A DNA stretch of 64,000 nucleotides from Anaerolineae bacterium (GTDB taxonomy: Bacteria; Chloroflexota; Anaerolineae; Aggregatilineales; J027): NCBI GenBank assembly GCA_008933735.1, contig WBUL01000003.1:248001-312000 (forward strand), in the 5' to 3' direction. The notes beneath the pieces were generated by a model. It worked only from the letters and a program-made list of their open reading frames with translations, was not told the origin of the DNA and ran no database searches. Shown here piece by piece: positions 35,941-47,742 of this stretch (the stretch's first letter is position 1; every line of letters starts with the position of its first letter). The translations under genes were made by a program, and so were the position numbers.

Positions 35941-36834
35941 ATGAAAAGTATTGTTCTCATTGCCCTAGCGGGTCTTGGTTACAGCACCCTGCCGATTTTT
36001 AGCGTTGCCCTGAACGATTATGGTGTCGGAACCTGGGCACAGGTGCTGATGCGGCTGGTACTGATGACTGTGTTTCTTGCCATCGTGACCATCAGACTCC
36101 GGCCTGCCATTGACCGCCGTCAGCGTTTTTTCTTCTTCATGAATGGTTTCTTCATTTTTGCAGGCTTTGTAACCTATTTGCTGTCGCTGGAGCTAGGTAC
36201 ACCGCCCGCCAAAGCCATTCTCCTGGTCTATATCTATCCGATCTTCACCATTCTCGTCGGTGGGTTCCTGCTTCATGAACCCATGACCCCGCCAAAAATC
36301 GTGGCGGTGGCGGTGGGGGTTGTCGGTGTCGCCCTGACCTTCGAGTTCTGGAAAATTGAGAGCCTGACCGAATTTAAGTCTGGCGATATTCTCGCGCTGC
36401 TGAACGGCATCCTGGCGGGCAGTATTGTCCTGGTTGGGCGTTACGCGCATCAGCATCAACCACCCTTCGTGACTCTGCTTTGGTCATTTATTTACGCCCT
36501 GGTCTGGCTCACGGCAGTATCGATTTTTTTCACCGTGACTGCGGGCTTCGGAGAAGTTCTGGACGCGGTGACCTTTACCCTGTCACCCGCATCTATTTTT
36601 TTCCTGCTTGGCATGGTCATTTGCGGCACGATTCTACCGTATCTGTTCCTTTATACCGGACTCAAGCATGTGCCATCGGGAACAGCCAGTGTACTGATGT
36701 TGTTAGAACCCGTTGGCGTGTTTGTCCTGTCGGCGATTTTCTTGCGGCAAACCATCGGCCTGTGGCAGCTCATTGGTGGTGCCGCCATTCTCGGTGCTGG
36801 GCTCATCGCCAGCGCCAGAGCCGCTGCCGGCTAA
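35941..36834 (+). CDS. EamA/DMT-family transporter
   Basis: Integral membrane exporter of 297 residues with ten predicted helices arranged as two EamA repeats (first ends LLHEPMTPPKIVAV, the second ends LRQTIGLWQLIGG, the conserved position of each repeat). Family members export amino acids and other metabolites or take up nucleotide sugars. It overlaps the convergent peptide ATPase gene by four bases. Substrate unknown. Confidence 0.85.
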   Translation: MKSIVLIALAGLGYSTLPIFSVALNDYGVGTWAQVLMRLVLMTVFLAIVTIRLRPAIDRRQRFFFFMNGFFIFAGFVTYLLSLELGTPPAKAILLVYIYPIFTILVGGFLLHEPMTPPKIVAVAVGVVGVALTFEFWKIESLTEFKSGDILALLNGILAGSIVLVGRYAHQHQPPFVTLLWSFIYALVWLTAVSIFFTVTAGFGEVLDAVTFTLSPASIFFLLGMVICGTILPYLFLYTGLKHVPSGTASVLMLLEPVGVFVLSAIFLRQTIGLWQLIGGAAILGAGLIASARAAAG

Positions 36835-38885
36835 GATTTTGCGGTTTGTAACGTGCTTTTCGACCACGTTTCACGCTGGCGCAGTTCCTCAAGCGGGATA
36901 TGACAGTGCAGCGCGTGGGTTTCACTAACCTGTTGAAGCGGCGGCGGGACATCTTCACAAATCTTCCCCACTTTCCAGGGGCAGCGATTGGCGAAGGGGC
37001 AGGCGGTTTTGCGCGAGCCTGTTCCCTCAGCCGCATCACTCCGCACAGTGGGCACCAGCCGTGACTCGGTATTCACTTCGGGTACTGCTGACAGCAGCAT
37101 ATGGGTGTATGGATGAAACGGCGGCGAGTACACCTCTTCGACCTGCCCGTACTCGCACAATTCGCCCAGATACAGCACACCAACGCGATGCGCCAGCGAC
37201 CGTACCACTGCCAGATCATGCGAAATAAACAGATAGGCGATCTGGCGTTCGGCTTGCAGTGCTCGCAGCAGTTCCAGGATGCTCGCCTGCACCGACACAT
37301 CAAGTGCCGAGAGAATCTCATCGCACAGCATCAGTTTAGGATTTGCCGCCAGCGCACGCGCAATCGCCACGCGCTGACGTTCCCCACCGGAAAGCTCACC
37401 TGGGTAACGCCGCACATAGGTTTTGTCCAGCCGTACATCGTCCAGCAGTTGTTCAACCCGATTCCGCAGCTCCTTACCACGCAGATGGAAAAAGATTTCC
37501 AGGGGGCGCCCAATAATTTGCAGCACAGGCTGGCGTGGATTCAGCGAAGCGTCCGGGTTTTGCAGCACTAATTGAATATCCCGTCGTAAATCCTGGGTGC
37601 GAGCGCCGACTTTTCCGGCGATAGCCTGGTCATCGAATGTTACTTTGCCAGAGGGAGGTCTTAACAGCCCGGCAATTGTGCGGGCGATGGTTGATTTGCC
37701 GCTGCCGGATTCCCCCACCAGTGCAAATGTTTCACTGGGACGTATATCAAAACTCACGTCCCGCACGACGAGTTTCGCTACAGGATTGGCAAACAGACTG
37801 GCACGATGATATTCATACGCACAGTTCAAATCATCCACCTGTAACAACGGCGCTCCTTTTGGGGCAGAAACAATTTCTGGCTGGGGAAGTTCTTCGACAA
37901 TTTCTGTGGCTAGCTGCGGCACCTCTGACCAGCGCCAGCAGGCAACCTGATGATTTTCCGCTGCGGTGACGAGGTTTTGCTTATCAGAAAAACACGATTC
38001 GTGCGCGAACAGGCAGCGCGGCGCGAAGCGACAGCCAGGAGGAAGCTGGTCACGCTGCAAATAGCCGCGCAGGAGGATTCTACGACGCTGGCGCGGCACA
38101 CGAACACTGGGTACGGAGGCGATCAGGCCGCGTGTATAAGGATGACGCGGGTTGCGGAACAACTCTCCAGTCGGCGCCTCCTCCACCAATTCTCCGGCAT
38201 ACATGACTCCTACCCGGTCACAAATGGTGGCGACCACACTCAGGTCATGGGTTACATAGACCATTGCCATGCCCTGTTCCTGCCGCAGATGCATGAGCAG
38301 TTCCAGAATCTGCGCCTGGGTAGTGACATCCAGACCGGTTGTCGGTTCATCAAGGACCAGCAAATCCGGACGACATGCCAGAGCCATCGCAATAATGACG
38401 CGCTGCTGCTGCCCACCACTGAGTTGATGGGGATACTTTTGTGCAGTCTTTAGCGGATCAGGCAGGCGGACATGAGCCAGCAAATCCAGGACTCGTTCCT
38501 GACGCTCTCCGCCGGAAACCCCATGTGCGGCCAGCACCTCATTGATTTGCCTGCCCACCCGCATTCCCGGACTGAGAGTGGTGGTGGGATTCTGGGGCAC
38601 AAGCGCAATCCGTTTCCCCCGGATACGGCGCAGGGCTGAACCAGGCAGTTTTAAGATATTTTGCCCATCAAAACACACCTCAGCGTTTTTGTCGATCCGG
38701 CTGTTCGGGCGGCGATAACCCAGAAGCGTATAGGCGGTGGTTGTTTTGCCGCAGCCGGACTCGCCAACCAGTCCCATAGCTTCGCCGGGCATCACTTTAA
38801 AGGACACATGACTGACCACATTGACCCATCGGTTCTGATTCCAGAAATCAACAGTCAGATTTTCAACTTCCAGCAGAGGATTCAT
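36831..38885 (-). CDS. Peptide/nickel-type ABC transporter ATPase, fused DppD-DppF
   Basis: A 684-residue fusion of the two ATPases that are normally separate in Dpp/Opp systems. Domain 1 (about 1-330) has Walker [10 protein letters not shown], signature LSGGQQQRV, and the DppD-type cysteine cluster [14 protein letters not shown]. Domain 2 (about 350-680) has [18 protein letters not shown] and a second cluster [15 protein letters not shown]. Such C-terminal cysteines can hold an iron-sulfur cluster in this family. It lies 6 bases after the DppC gene and is the last gene of the importer operon, overlapping the EamA gene end. Confidence 0.92.
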   Translation of the reverse strand: MNPLLEVENLTVDFWNQNRWVNVVSHVSFKVMPGEAMGLVGESGCGKTTTAYTLLGYRRPNSRIDKNAEVCFDGQNILKLPGSALRRIRGKRIALVPQNPTTTLSPGMRVGRQINEVLAAHGVSGGERQERVLDLLAHVRLPDPLKTAQKYPHQLSGGQQQRVIIAMALACRPDLLVLDEPTTGLDVTTQAQILELLMHLRQEQGMAMVYVTHDLSVVATICDRVGVMYAGELVEEAPTGELFRNPRHPYTRGLIASVPSVRVPRQRRRILLRGYLQRDQLPPGCRFAPRCLFAHESCFSDKQNLVTAAENHQVACWRWSEVPQLATEIVEELPQPEIVSAPKGAPLLQVDDLNCAYEYHRASLFANPVAKLVVRDVSFDIRPSETFALVGESGSGKSTIARTIAGLLRPPSGKVTFDDQAIAGKVGARTQDLRRDIQLVLQNPDASLNPRQPVLQIIGRPLEIFFHLRGKELRNRVEQLLDDVRLDKTYVRRYPGELSGGERQRVAIARALAANPKLMLCDEILSALDVSVQASILELLRALQAERQIAYLFISHDLAVVRSLAHRVGVLYLGELCEYGQVEEVYSPPFHPYTHMLLSAVPEVNTESRLVPTVRSDAAEGTGSRKTACPFANRCPWKVGKICEDVPPPLQQVSETHALHCHIPLEELRQRETWSKSTLQTAKS

Positions 38886-38891
38886 AGTCGT

Positions 38892-39740
38892 CTACCCTGA
38901 TGCCGCGCCCTGTGACCGGCCAATCCAGCGGGCCAGCCCGTCGGTGAACAGATTCAACCCGATCACTAAGCCTGCCAGCGCTCCGGCTGGCGCAAAAACC
39001 ACCATCGGCACGACAAAAATTGCGGCGCGGTTTTCGGCAATCATCAGTCCCCATTCCGGCGTGGGTGGACGCACCCCGAATCCCAGAAAACTCAACGATC
39101 CAATAAAAATGGGAGCGTAGCCCGCCCGCACACCAAATTCAACCAGCAGCGCCCCAATTGCATTCGGAGTGAGTTCGCGCCATACAATCGAAAACACCGA
39201 CTCGCCCCGTGCACGGGCAACCGTGACAAAATCACGGGTGACAAGGTCAATGGCGACGGCACGGGCGATACGGGCGGTACGCGGCGCGTATACCACCGCC
39301 ACTACCATGATCAACAGCCGCGTATCACCGCTTAATTCTGATCCGGCAGCCGCGATGATGAGAAGGGCCAGCACCAGAAACGGGATTCCAATCAGCGCGT
39401 CAAAGGCACGCATCAGGAGTTGGTCAAACCAGCCGCCGACCAGTCCACTCAGCAAGCCGACCAGCCCGCCAATGACGGTTGCTACCAGCGTGCTGCTGAT
39501 GGCAAGAATGAGTACATCATCCGCCCCCAGCACCACCCGACTAAAAACATCTCGTCCAAGCTGGTCGGTACCAAAATAATGATCATTGCTTGGCTTGGAA
39601 AACGGGATTCCCACCCCTATTTTGTTGTGGGTATAAGGTGCCCAGTAACGCGCCGTGATCGCTACCGTCAGATAAAAGGCTAAAATCATCATGCCGATGA
39701 TTAAGGTGGGCGGCAAACGGCGTAACCATGATATGACCAT
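38892..39740 (-). CDS. Peptide-type ABC transporter permease (DppC-like)
   Basis: 282-residue membrane subunit. First helix TLIIGMMILAFYLTVAITA, then the typical periplasmic motif HYFGTDQLGRDVFSRVVLGA and the cytoplasmic EAA-like loop VARARGESVFSIVWREL, followed by a helix and FLGFGVRPPTPEWGLMI near the end. It is coupled to the DppB gene by a TGATG junction. Substrate is not decided by the permease. Confidence 0.9.
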   Translation of the reverse strand: MVISWLRRLPPTLIIGMMILAFYLTVAITARYWAPYTHNKIGVGIPFSKPSNDHYFGTDQLGRDVFSRVVLGADDVLILAISSTLVATVIGGLVGLLSGLVGGWFDQLLMRAFDALIGIPFLVLALLIIAAAGSELSGDTRLLIMVVAVVYAPRTARIARAVAIDLVTRDFVTVARARGESVFSIVWRELTPNAIGALLVEFGVRAGYAPIFIGSLSFLGFGVRPPTPEWGLMIAENRAAIFVVPMVVFAPAGALAGLVIGLNLFTDGLARWIGRSQGAASG

Positions 39741-40696
39741 CAGCCCGTCCTTAAGCGTGGATTCAAAACAATGGACATTACATCGGCAAACAGATTGGCC
39801 GCGATATACACCGTCGAAACCAGCAGGGCAACGGCTTCAATGGTGGGTGCATCGCGCACAAAAACGGACTGCACCAACAGGCTGCCCAGTCCTTGAAAGG
39901 CGAACACCTGCTCCACCACGACCACCCCACCAATTAAATAGGCCAGATTCAGCGCCATCGTGTTCAGGGCAGGGGCAGCGGCGTTTGGCAGGGCATGGAA
40001 TAGGATTACCCGATAGCGTGGCAGCCCCTTTAAAATCGCCATTCGTATATATTCCGATTCCAGGACTTCTATCAGGCTGTCCCGCAGCAAACGAATAGAG
40101 TAGACTGACATGACGATGGTCAGTGTCACAGCAGGCAGCGTCGTTGAATTTAATATTTCTTTCAGGGTTTCGGCGCGTTGAATCTGTGACAGCACGGGCA
40201 AAAGAGACCATTTGACTGCAAACCCGTAGATCAGAACCGTCCCAATCACAAATTCTGGCATCGCCAGCCCAACCAGATTCACCAATGAAATCACGCCGTC
40301 GGGGAGTCGGTCACGATACAGGGCAGATATAGATGCCAGGAAAATTGTGACCGGGACGTACAGCGCGAAAGCATATACGCCAAGGATAGCCGTATTTTTC
40401 AAACGCGGTTTGATAGAATCCGCGACCTGGCGTTCTTGACTCTGATCCACCAGGGAGACCCCAAAGTCTCCCTGGACTGCCCCTTTGAGCCACAGCCAGT
40501 ACCGCTCATGCAACGGACGATCCAGCCTCAGACGATCACGGAATGCTTGTTTCGATTCCTCAGTGGCTTCCCTCCCCAGCACCCGGGCCGCAATGTCCCC
40601 CGGTAAAATTTCGGCTGTCCAGAAAATAAAAACGGAAACGGCCAGCAGCGTTAAAACAGCCAGCACCATCCGCGATAGGATTAAACGAATAATCAT
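39740..40696 (-). CDS. Peptide-type ABC transporter permease (DppB-like)
   Basis: 318-residue membrane subunit with six helices. It begins MIIRLILSRMVLAVLTLLAV and has the family loop EYIRMAILKGLPRYRVIL. A palindrome (40731-40745) and a hairpin (40761-40795) separate it from the binding protein gene, so it may have its own regulated start of transcription in addition to read-through. Confidence 0.9.
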   Translation of the reverse strand: MIIRLILSRMVLAVLTLLAVSVFIFWTAEILPGDIAARVLGREATEESKQAFRDRLRLDRPLHERYWLWLKGAVQGDFGVSLVDQSQERQVADSIKPRLKNTAILGVYAFALYVPVTIFLASISALYRDRLPDGVISLVNLVGLAMPEFVIGTVLIYGFAVKWSLLPVLSQIQRAETLKEILNSTTLPAVTLTIVMSVYSIRLLRDSLIEVLESEYIRMAILKGLPRYRVILFHALPNAAAPALNTMALNLAYLIGGVVVVEQVFAFQGLGSLLVQSVFVRDAPTIEAVALLVSTVYIAANLFADVMSIVLNPRLRTG

Positions 40697-40730
40697 AAAG
40701 AGGTTTATCCTATAAATTAATCTTCACATG

Positions 40731-40745
40731 ATCATATAATATGAT
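40731..40745. promoter_or_regulatory. Palindrome with the arms of the GntR-locus operator
   Basis: ATCATAT (40731-40737) and ATATGAT (40739-40745) are perfect inverted arms around a single A. The same 7-base arms occur at 29072-29078 and 29083-29089 around four bases. It lies 35 bases before the DppB start on the minus strand. Confidence 0.5.
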
Positions 40746-40760
40746 TATTTAGGGCGCAAA

Positions 40761-40795
40761 TTTTCCTTGCCCCCGGTTCAGGAGGGCAAGGAAAA
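40761..40795 (-). terminator. Intercistronic hairpin/attenuator after the peptide receptor gene
   Basis: TTTTCCTTGCCC (40761-40772) and GGGCAAGGAAAA (40784-40795) form a perfect 12-bp stem. In the minus direction it ends in GGAAAATTTGCG, a poor T-tail, so partial termination is likely, giving more receptor than permease. Confidence 0.7.
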
Positions 40796-40805
40796 CAGGG
40801 AGAAG

Positions 40806-42356
40806 TTACCGTTCACATGTAACTCTACGCATATCCATGCGGGAAAGCTGTACATGCGGCTGGTAGCCTTCGCAGTTTGCGCTGACCGCTGCAACAATCT
40901 GCTGGAAGGCGGGAATGATTGCGCCACCTTCTTCAGTCAGCATCTGTGCCGCCTGGCGATAAAGGTCAGCCCGCGTTTCCGGGTCGGGTTCGGTGTTGGC
41001 AGCGTCAAGAATCTGATCGTAATCGTCGCGGTACCAGTGTGTTTCGGGATACTGGGCGTTGGAACGGTAGGCAATTGCCAGCGCTTCGCCGGGGGGACGT
41101 GCCAGCCATCCTGAACCAACAAATGGCTGCTTGAGCCAGACGTTATCCCAGTGATCGGAAGCAGGGCCGATAATCAAATTGACCTCTACACCAATTTCCG
41201 CCATCTGCTCCTTAAAAACCTGCCCCAACGCGGTTGCGCCCGGAATATATTCCGAGGTGTAAAAATCAATCTTGAGGGGATTATCGTCTGTGTATCCGGC
41301 TTCAGCGAGCAGGGCCTTTGCCCCGTCCACATCCTGCTGCTGTGCTTCGCTGCGCCATGCAAAAGGCGAGGTCGGCGGAATCGGGTTGTCATCGCCAATG
41401 ACGCCGTAACCCAGCAGCACGGTGTTGATAATTTCCTCACGATCCAGCCCCATTTTGATCGCGGTTCGCACACGAACATCGTCAAACGGCGGGGTATCGA
41501 CCCACATCGCCAGCACCATCGAGGTAGCCGGACCGGTCGCAATTAATTCCACATTCGGGACATTTTGCAGCGCCGGAATGATCGAAAAATCGACCTGCTG
41601 GGCAATATCAATTTCACCAGAGAGCAGGGCTGCGCTCATCGTGGCGGCTTCCTGAATCGCCACAAATTCGAAGCACTCAGACAGCGGCAGGCCTTCTTCC
41701 CAGTAGTTGGCGTTTTTCTCGAAACGATACGGTTCACTGGCCGGGTCAAAATCAACTGCCACAAATGGCCCGGTTCCGACAGGCGTCAGACGCAGCGTAT
41801 CCCCTGTCGCCCCGTCAGGAACAATCCAGGTGTTTTTGGTGGTAATCAGGAGCGGCAGTTCCACCACAGGCGCGTCCAGCGAGAATTTCACCGTATGATC
41901 ATCGACCGCCTCAATTCCATCCGGATTCAGAAAGGCCAGCGTTGCGGCAGCTTCCGAACCATTGGCAGGATCAATCAGACGTTTGAAGGTGTATACCACA
42001 TCATTCGCCGTGAAATCCTTGCCATCATGCCACTTCACGCCCTGGCGTAAAGTAAATGTCCATTCCGTCGCATCTTCGTTGGATGCCCAGCTCTCCGCCA
42101 ATTCGGGACTCACCTGGAAATTGCTGTCCACATCCATCAGGCGATTATAGACCATGCCCACCATAATCGAATTCTGTGTATTGGGCTGGTTAATCGGGTC
42201 GAGGTTGAGCAGTTCGCCGCCTTTTTCGACACCCGCCACGCGGATGCAGTCGGCTTGATAAGCGGGTTTCGCGCTGGTTGGCATCACCGCCATCAGGAGC
42301 GCCACAATCATGGTGATCAACGTGAACAGGCGAATAACTCTAGTTGCCAGTTGCAT
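40806..42356 (-). CDS. Peptide/nickel-type ABC transporter substrate-binding protein (family 5)
   Basis: 516-residue receptor of the DppA/OppA family. A signal peptide LFTLITMIVALLMAVMPTSA precedes the mature protein. Family motifs are QPNTQNSIMVGMVYNRLMD, ELAESWASNEDATEWTFTLR and KWHDGKDFTANDVVYTFKR. AAGGAG is placed 10 bases before the ATG. Peptides, nickel or oligosaccharides are all carried by this family, and the gene sits close to carbohydrate genes, so the ligand is undecided. Confidence 0.9.
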   Translation of the reverse strand: MQLATRVIRLFTLITMIVALLMAVMPTSAKPAYQADCIRVAGVEKGGELLNLDPINQPNTQNSIMVGMVYNRLMDVDSNFQVSPELAESWASNEDATEWTFTLRQGVKWHDGKDFTANDVVYTFKRLIDPANGSEAAATLAFLNPDGIEAVDDHTVKFSLDAPVVELPLLITTKNTWIVPDGATGDTLRLTPVGTGPFVAVDFDPASEPYRFEKNANYWEEGLPLSECFEFVAIQEAATMSAALLSGEIDIAQQVDFSIIPALQNVPNVELIATGPATSMVLAMWVDTPPFDDVRVRTAIKMGLDREEIINTVLLGYGVIGDDNPIPPTSPFAWRSEAQQQDVDGAKALLAEAGYTDDNPLKIDFYTSEYIPGATALGQVFKEQMAEIGVEVNLIIGPASDHWDNVWLKQPFVGSGWLARPPGEALAIAYRSNAQYPETHWYRDDYDQILDAANTEPDPETRADLYRQAAQMLTEEGGAIIPAFQQIVAAVSANCEGYQPHVQLSRMDMRRVTCER

Positions 42357-42446
42357 AAATCTAATTCTCCTTCACTCAACACACCTATTCAAAACAGTTA
42401 TTGTCGCTAGAAACACGCCTCCCTTCCTTCAGACATATCAGACCGA

Positions 42447-42457
42447 TGGTCATACCA
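42447..42457. promoter_or_regulatory. FadR-type operator candidate before the peptide receptor gene
   Basis: TGGTCATACCA is an inverted repeat with a 3-base centre and matches the generic FCD-GntR consensus TNGTNNNACNA. It lies just downstream of the predicted -10 box, where a bound repressor would stop initiation. Confidence 0.45.
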
Positions 42458-42459
42458 GA

Positions 42460-42488
42460 ATTATAAATTATATTTTATAAGATTTCTA
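42460..42488 (-). promoter_or_regulatory. Promoter of the peptide importer operon
   Basis: On the minus strand TAGAAA (42488-42483) and TATAAT (42465-42460) are 17 bases apart. The -35 is a 4/6 match; the -10 is perfect. The leader is about 95 bases. Confidence 0.5.
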
Positions 42489-42489
42489 A

Positions 42490-45265
<2,776 letters not shown>

Positions 45266-45637
45266 TTAGACGAGTTTGGTAAGGTCATCCGCTGCACGCT
45301 TCATATCCAGGAAAATAAGCCCCAATTTCGCGTTTTCGCGTACCAGGGTGGTCAACACAGCTTCTTCGCCAACGGACATCAGGATAACATACCCATTGTC
45401 ACCGCGAATATAAACCTGGTCAAGCTGCCCACGACCGAGCTCGCTGGCAATACGTTCACCCAGGGACAGCATTGCCGCAGACATCGCCGATACTCGATCT
45501 TCTTCGATACCGGCCGGCAGCGCGGACGCCATAATCAGACCATCAATACTGACGACTGCCGACGCCTCAATATCAGGAGTGCCAGAAGCCAGGTCTCTTA
45601 GACGGTCAACCATTAATTCTGTACGTGATTTCGCCAT
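45266..45637 (-). CDS. Roadblock/LC7-domain protein
   Basis: 123-residue single Roadblock/LC7 domain (MglB-like), a family that forms dimers which bind and regulate Ras-like GTPases. Typical features are the central strand DIEASAVVSIDGLIMASALP and the helix DRVSAMSAAMLSLGERIASELGRG, followed by YIRGDNGYVILMSVGEEAVL. No GTPase gene is adjacent; the CvnD-like GTPase at 26432-26959 is the only candidate partner in the window. It has its own promoter and terminator. Confidence 0.88.
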   Translation of the reverse strand: MAKSRTELMVDRLRDLASGTPDIEASAVVSIDGLIMASALPAGIEEDRVSAMSAAMLSLGERIASELGRGQLDQVYIRGDNGYVILMSVGEEAVLTTLVRENAKLGLIFLDMKRAADDLTKLV

Positions 45638-45719
45638 TTAAATGCGCTCCTTAATTAGCCACTCCTAGCCCCCTGCGACCAGGAATAAATTGTCCCGTGT
45701 CAAGAATACAATCAAAAAA

Positions 45720-45748
45720 AGTATACTGTACCCCAGGGTTGACTGCAA
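45720..45748 (-). promoter_or_regulatory. Promoter of the Roadblock gene
   Basis: On the minus strand TTGCAG (45748-45743) and TATACT (45725-45720) have a 17-base spacer. Predicted transcription starts about 75 bases before the start codon, after an A/T-rich stretch. The rest of this 160-base gap shows nothing else I can interpret. Confidence 0.65.
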
Positions 45749-45798
45749 GCAATCATAGCGCAACCCATTTCCGATTTCCAGAAAAAATTCACATCTGC

Positions 45799-46827
45799 CT
45801 AATTTTCACGCTTGACCCAGTGCTCCCAATAGTACAAAAGTACCTCAGCCCCCGCTTCGTCCCAGGGATAAATCCCCGTTCCACTGAGTTTTTTCTTGAC
45901 CTGTGGGGAGCGTTTTTCAGCTTCGTCCACCCCCTTCAGCGCAGTTGGGACATTTTCCACTGCCGGATCATGGGCGAATTCCGCCGCGTAGGTTGGCAGG
46001 GCGGCAACATATTTGATATCAATCTGCAACTCGTTCAGCAGATCCGCATAGGTTTGGATCTGATAGCCCAGCCAGCGCTCGTAGTCGAGTTCGGTCGTTA
46101 GACCGCTGGCATGTGCCATTAATACGACTTCATTAACATTGAGCAGCACCCTCCGCTTATATTCCTGACTCCAGGTCAGTTCATTCGCGGGGGAAATACC
46201 CATCGGCACATCCGGGTCTGCCGGAATCCGGTCAGGCGGCACCGTGATCGATAAAGGAATGCGAGGGCCAATTGCGGTTCTTAAGTCGCGTAGCAGGGCG
46301 ATAAAGTCCTCACTATTATCCGGCACTGATCGTACCTGGAGATGGATTCCATCAAATCCCAATTCAATGATGGCACGCTCCGCGAAGGCCAACACCTGCC
46401 CTGTTGCGTTCGCATCAAGAAGCTGATCGTAATCCATAATCAGCCAGACGTAAAGTTTGATCGTGCTGCTTTTGTTGCGAAAGCGCTGCAAAAAATTCTG
46501 GGTGTACGGCAGCTCAATGTATTCTCCGGTCAGTCCGTGCCAGCGGTTGGTTTGTACATAGGCTGCTGTAACCCGGTGTCCTTCCAACAGCCGAACCAGT
46601 TCGGTGACATCTTCAATGGGGCGATCCTGCTGTGTCCAGACCGCCGTGAGCCAGGTACGGTTATCGTTGGCGGGTTCATCTTCGGTAAAAAACTCGATCA
46701 CCCGCGGGGCAAGCAAAATCACCGACGTAATAGCCGCAACCAACCCGGCCAGCCCAAAAAACCAGATAATAAAGCGAGGAATTTCACTTCCTGGTTGGGT
46801 CACATGATGTCGACGTGACTTGCTCAA
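45799..46827 (-). CDS. Membrane-anchored TIM-barrel-like protein of unknown function
   Basis: 342 residues with one N-terminal membrane helix (IIWFFGLAGLVAAITSVILLA, about 20-41) and a large outside domain. The body has the sequence style of a glycoside-hydrolase-type barrel: AYVQTNRWHGL, KLYVWLIMDYDQLL, GFDGIHLQVRSVPDNSEDF, PLSITVPPD, and VVLMAHASGL. The GFDGIHLQ strand corresponds in position to the GFDGID-x-D-x-E catalytic motif of GH18 chitinases, but the catalytic Asp/Glu are missing, so it may bind carbohydrate without cutting it. Family not identified. It overlaps the DgkA gene by four bases at the end of the long minus operon. Confidence 0.7.
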   Translation of the reverse strand: MSKSRRHHVTQPGSEIPRFIIWFFGLAGLVAAITSVILLAPRVIEFFTEDEPANDNRTWLTAVWTQQDRPIEDVTELVRLLEGHRVTAAYVQTNRWHGLTGEYIELPYTQNFLQRFRNKSSTIKLYVWLIMDYDQLLDANATGQVLAFAERAIIELGFDGIHLQVRSVPDNSEDFIALLRDLRTAIGPRIPLSITVPPDRIPADPDVPMGISPANELTWSQEYKRRVLLNVNEVVLMAHASGLTTELDYERWLGYQIQTYADLLNELQIDIKYVAALPTYAAEFAHDPAVENVPTALKGVDEAEKRSPQVKKKLSGTGIYPWDEAGAEVLLYYWEHWVKREN

Positions 46828-47261
46828 AATATCTTCTCCCAGAGGGGCGGCCCCATGAACAGCAAACCGATCACTGCTGCCGTCAAGGTCATCAGCAGAA
46901 CCGACCCCGCCGCCACATCCTTCGCCACCTGCGCCATCGGATGATATTCTGAACCGATCATATTGATAGTGGCCTCAAGAGCAGCATTCACAAATTCCGC
47001 GAATCCATTCAGGGCAATCACCAGAATGATAATTGACCATTCTACCGTGCTCAGTTCCAGCCAGTAAGCAAATCCGAATACAATCAGCGTGGCAAGCATT
47101 TGAAGGCGCACATTTTTAGCATAGCGCAGCATATGGAGAATCCCCGCCAGCGCGTAGCCGAAACTCTGGATGCGATTTGGACTTACGCGCTCACTGTAGG
47201 CTTCCGGGTCGATGTGCAAGGTCGAATAGATGTGGTCAGCGACTTTCTTCATCGTCATCAT
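46824..47261 (-). CDS. DgkA-type diacylglycerol/undecaprenol kinase
   Basis: Small integral membrane lipid kinase of about 145 residues. Motifs RNIxF-like SFGYALAGILHMLRYAKNVRLQMLAT, and ALNGFAEFVNAALEATINMIG and AKDVAAGSVLL, contain the asparagine, glutamates and aspartate of the DgkA/UndK active site. Three transmembrane segments follow. Several ATG codons lie close together (47261, 47258, 47252) inside the end of ybeY with no clear ribosome-binding site; the upstream-most is used here, but 47252 is equally possible. Coupled to ybeY and to the gene downstream. Confidence 0.85.
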   Translation of the reverse strand: MMTMKKVADHIYSTLHIDPEAYSERVSPNRIQSFGYALAGILHMLRYAKNVRLQMLATLIVFGFAYWLELSTVEWSIIILVIALNGFAEFVNAALEATINMIGSEYHPMAQVAKDVAAGSVLLMTLTAAVIGLLFMGPPLWEKIF

Positions 47262-47742
47262 GAATGTAATCGGGTACTTCCAGGTGTATTCCGAGCGATT
47301 CCAAGATCCTGCGCTGCGCCGCCCACATAGTTTTCTGGGCATCAGGCGTATGATGATCATAACCAAGCAGATGCAGGGTGCCGTGCACTACCATCAGACT
47401 CACGTCATCCTGCAAACTGCGCTGTTCCTCGGTCGCCCGCTGTGCGACATACTCAAGACTGATCACAAGATCTCCCAGATAGCCGCCGGTTTCTTCCGCC
47501 ATTTCCGGCGGCATGGGCGGTGCCGGGAAAGCCAGGACATCGGTCGGCGCATTTATTCCACGATATTTAAAGTTCATCTCCCGCATATAGGTATCGGTGC
47601 ACAGGACAATCGTGAGCATCACGCCGTCGGGCGCGTTTTCGCTTTCCAGCACTTTTTTCGCCGCGTTTTCCACATGCTCATGCTGGATGCTGTTCTCCCC
47701 TACAAAATCAGCCTGAAGTTGCAGAAGCACTGTATAGCTCAT
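47236..47742 (-). CDS. ybeY: Endoribonuclease YbeY
   Basis: Zinc-dependent RNase in rRNA maturation and ribosome quality control, 168 residues. The signature H-x3-H-x5-H reads HGTLHLLGYDH and is intact, followed by DAQKTMWAAQRRIL. The fold's earlier motif MNFKYRGINAPTDVLAFP is also typical. It overlaps the PgpH gene by four bases; the PgpH-YbeY-DgkA gene order is widely conserved in bacteria, which supports all three assignments. Confidence 0.96.
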   Translation of the reverse strand: MSYTVLLQLQADFVGENSIQHEHVENAAKKVLESENAPDGVMLTIVLCTDTYMREMNFKYRGINAPTDVLAFPAPPMPPEMAEETGGYLGDLVISLEYVAQRATEEQRSLQDDVSLMVVHGTLHLLGYDHHTPDAQKTMWAAQRRILESLGIHLEVPDYIHDDDEESR

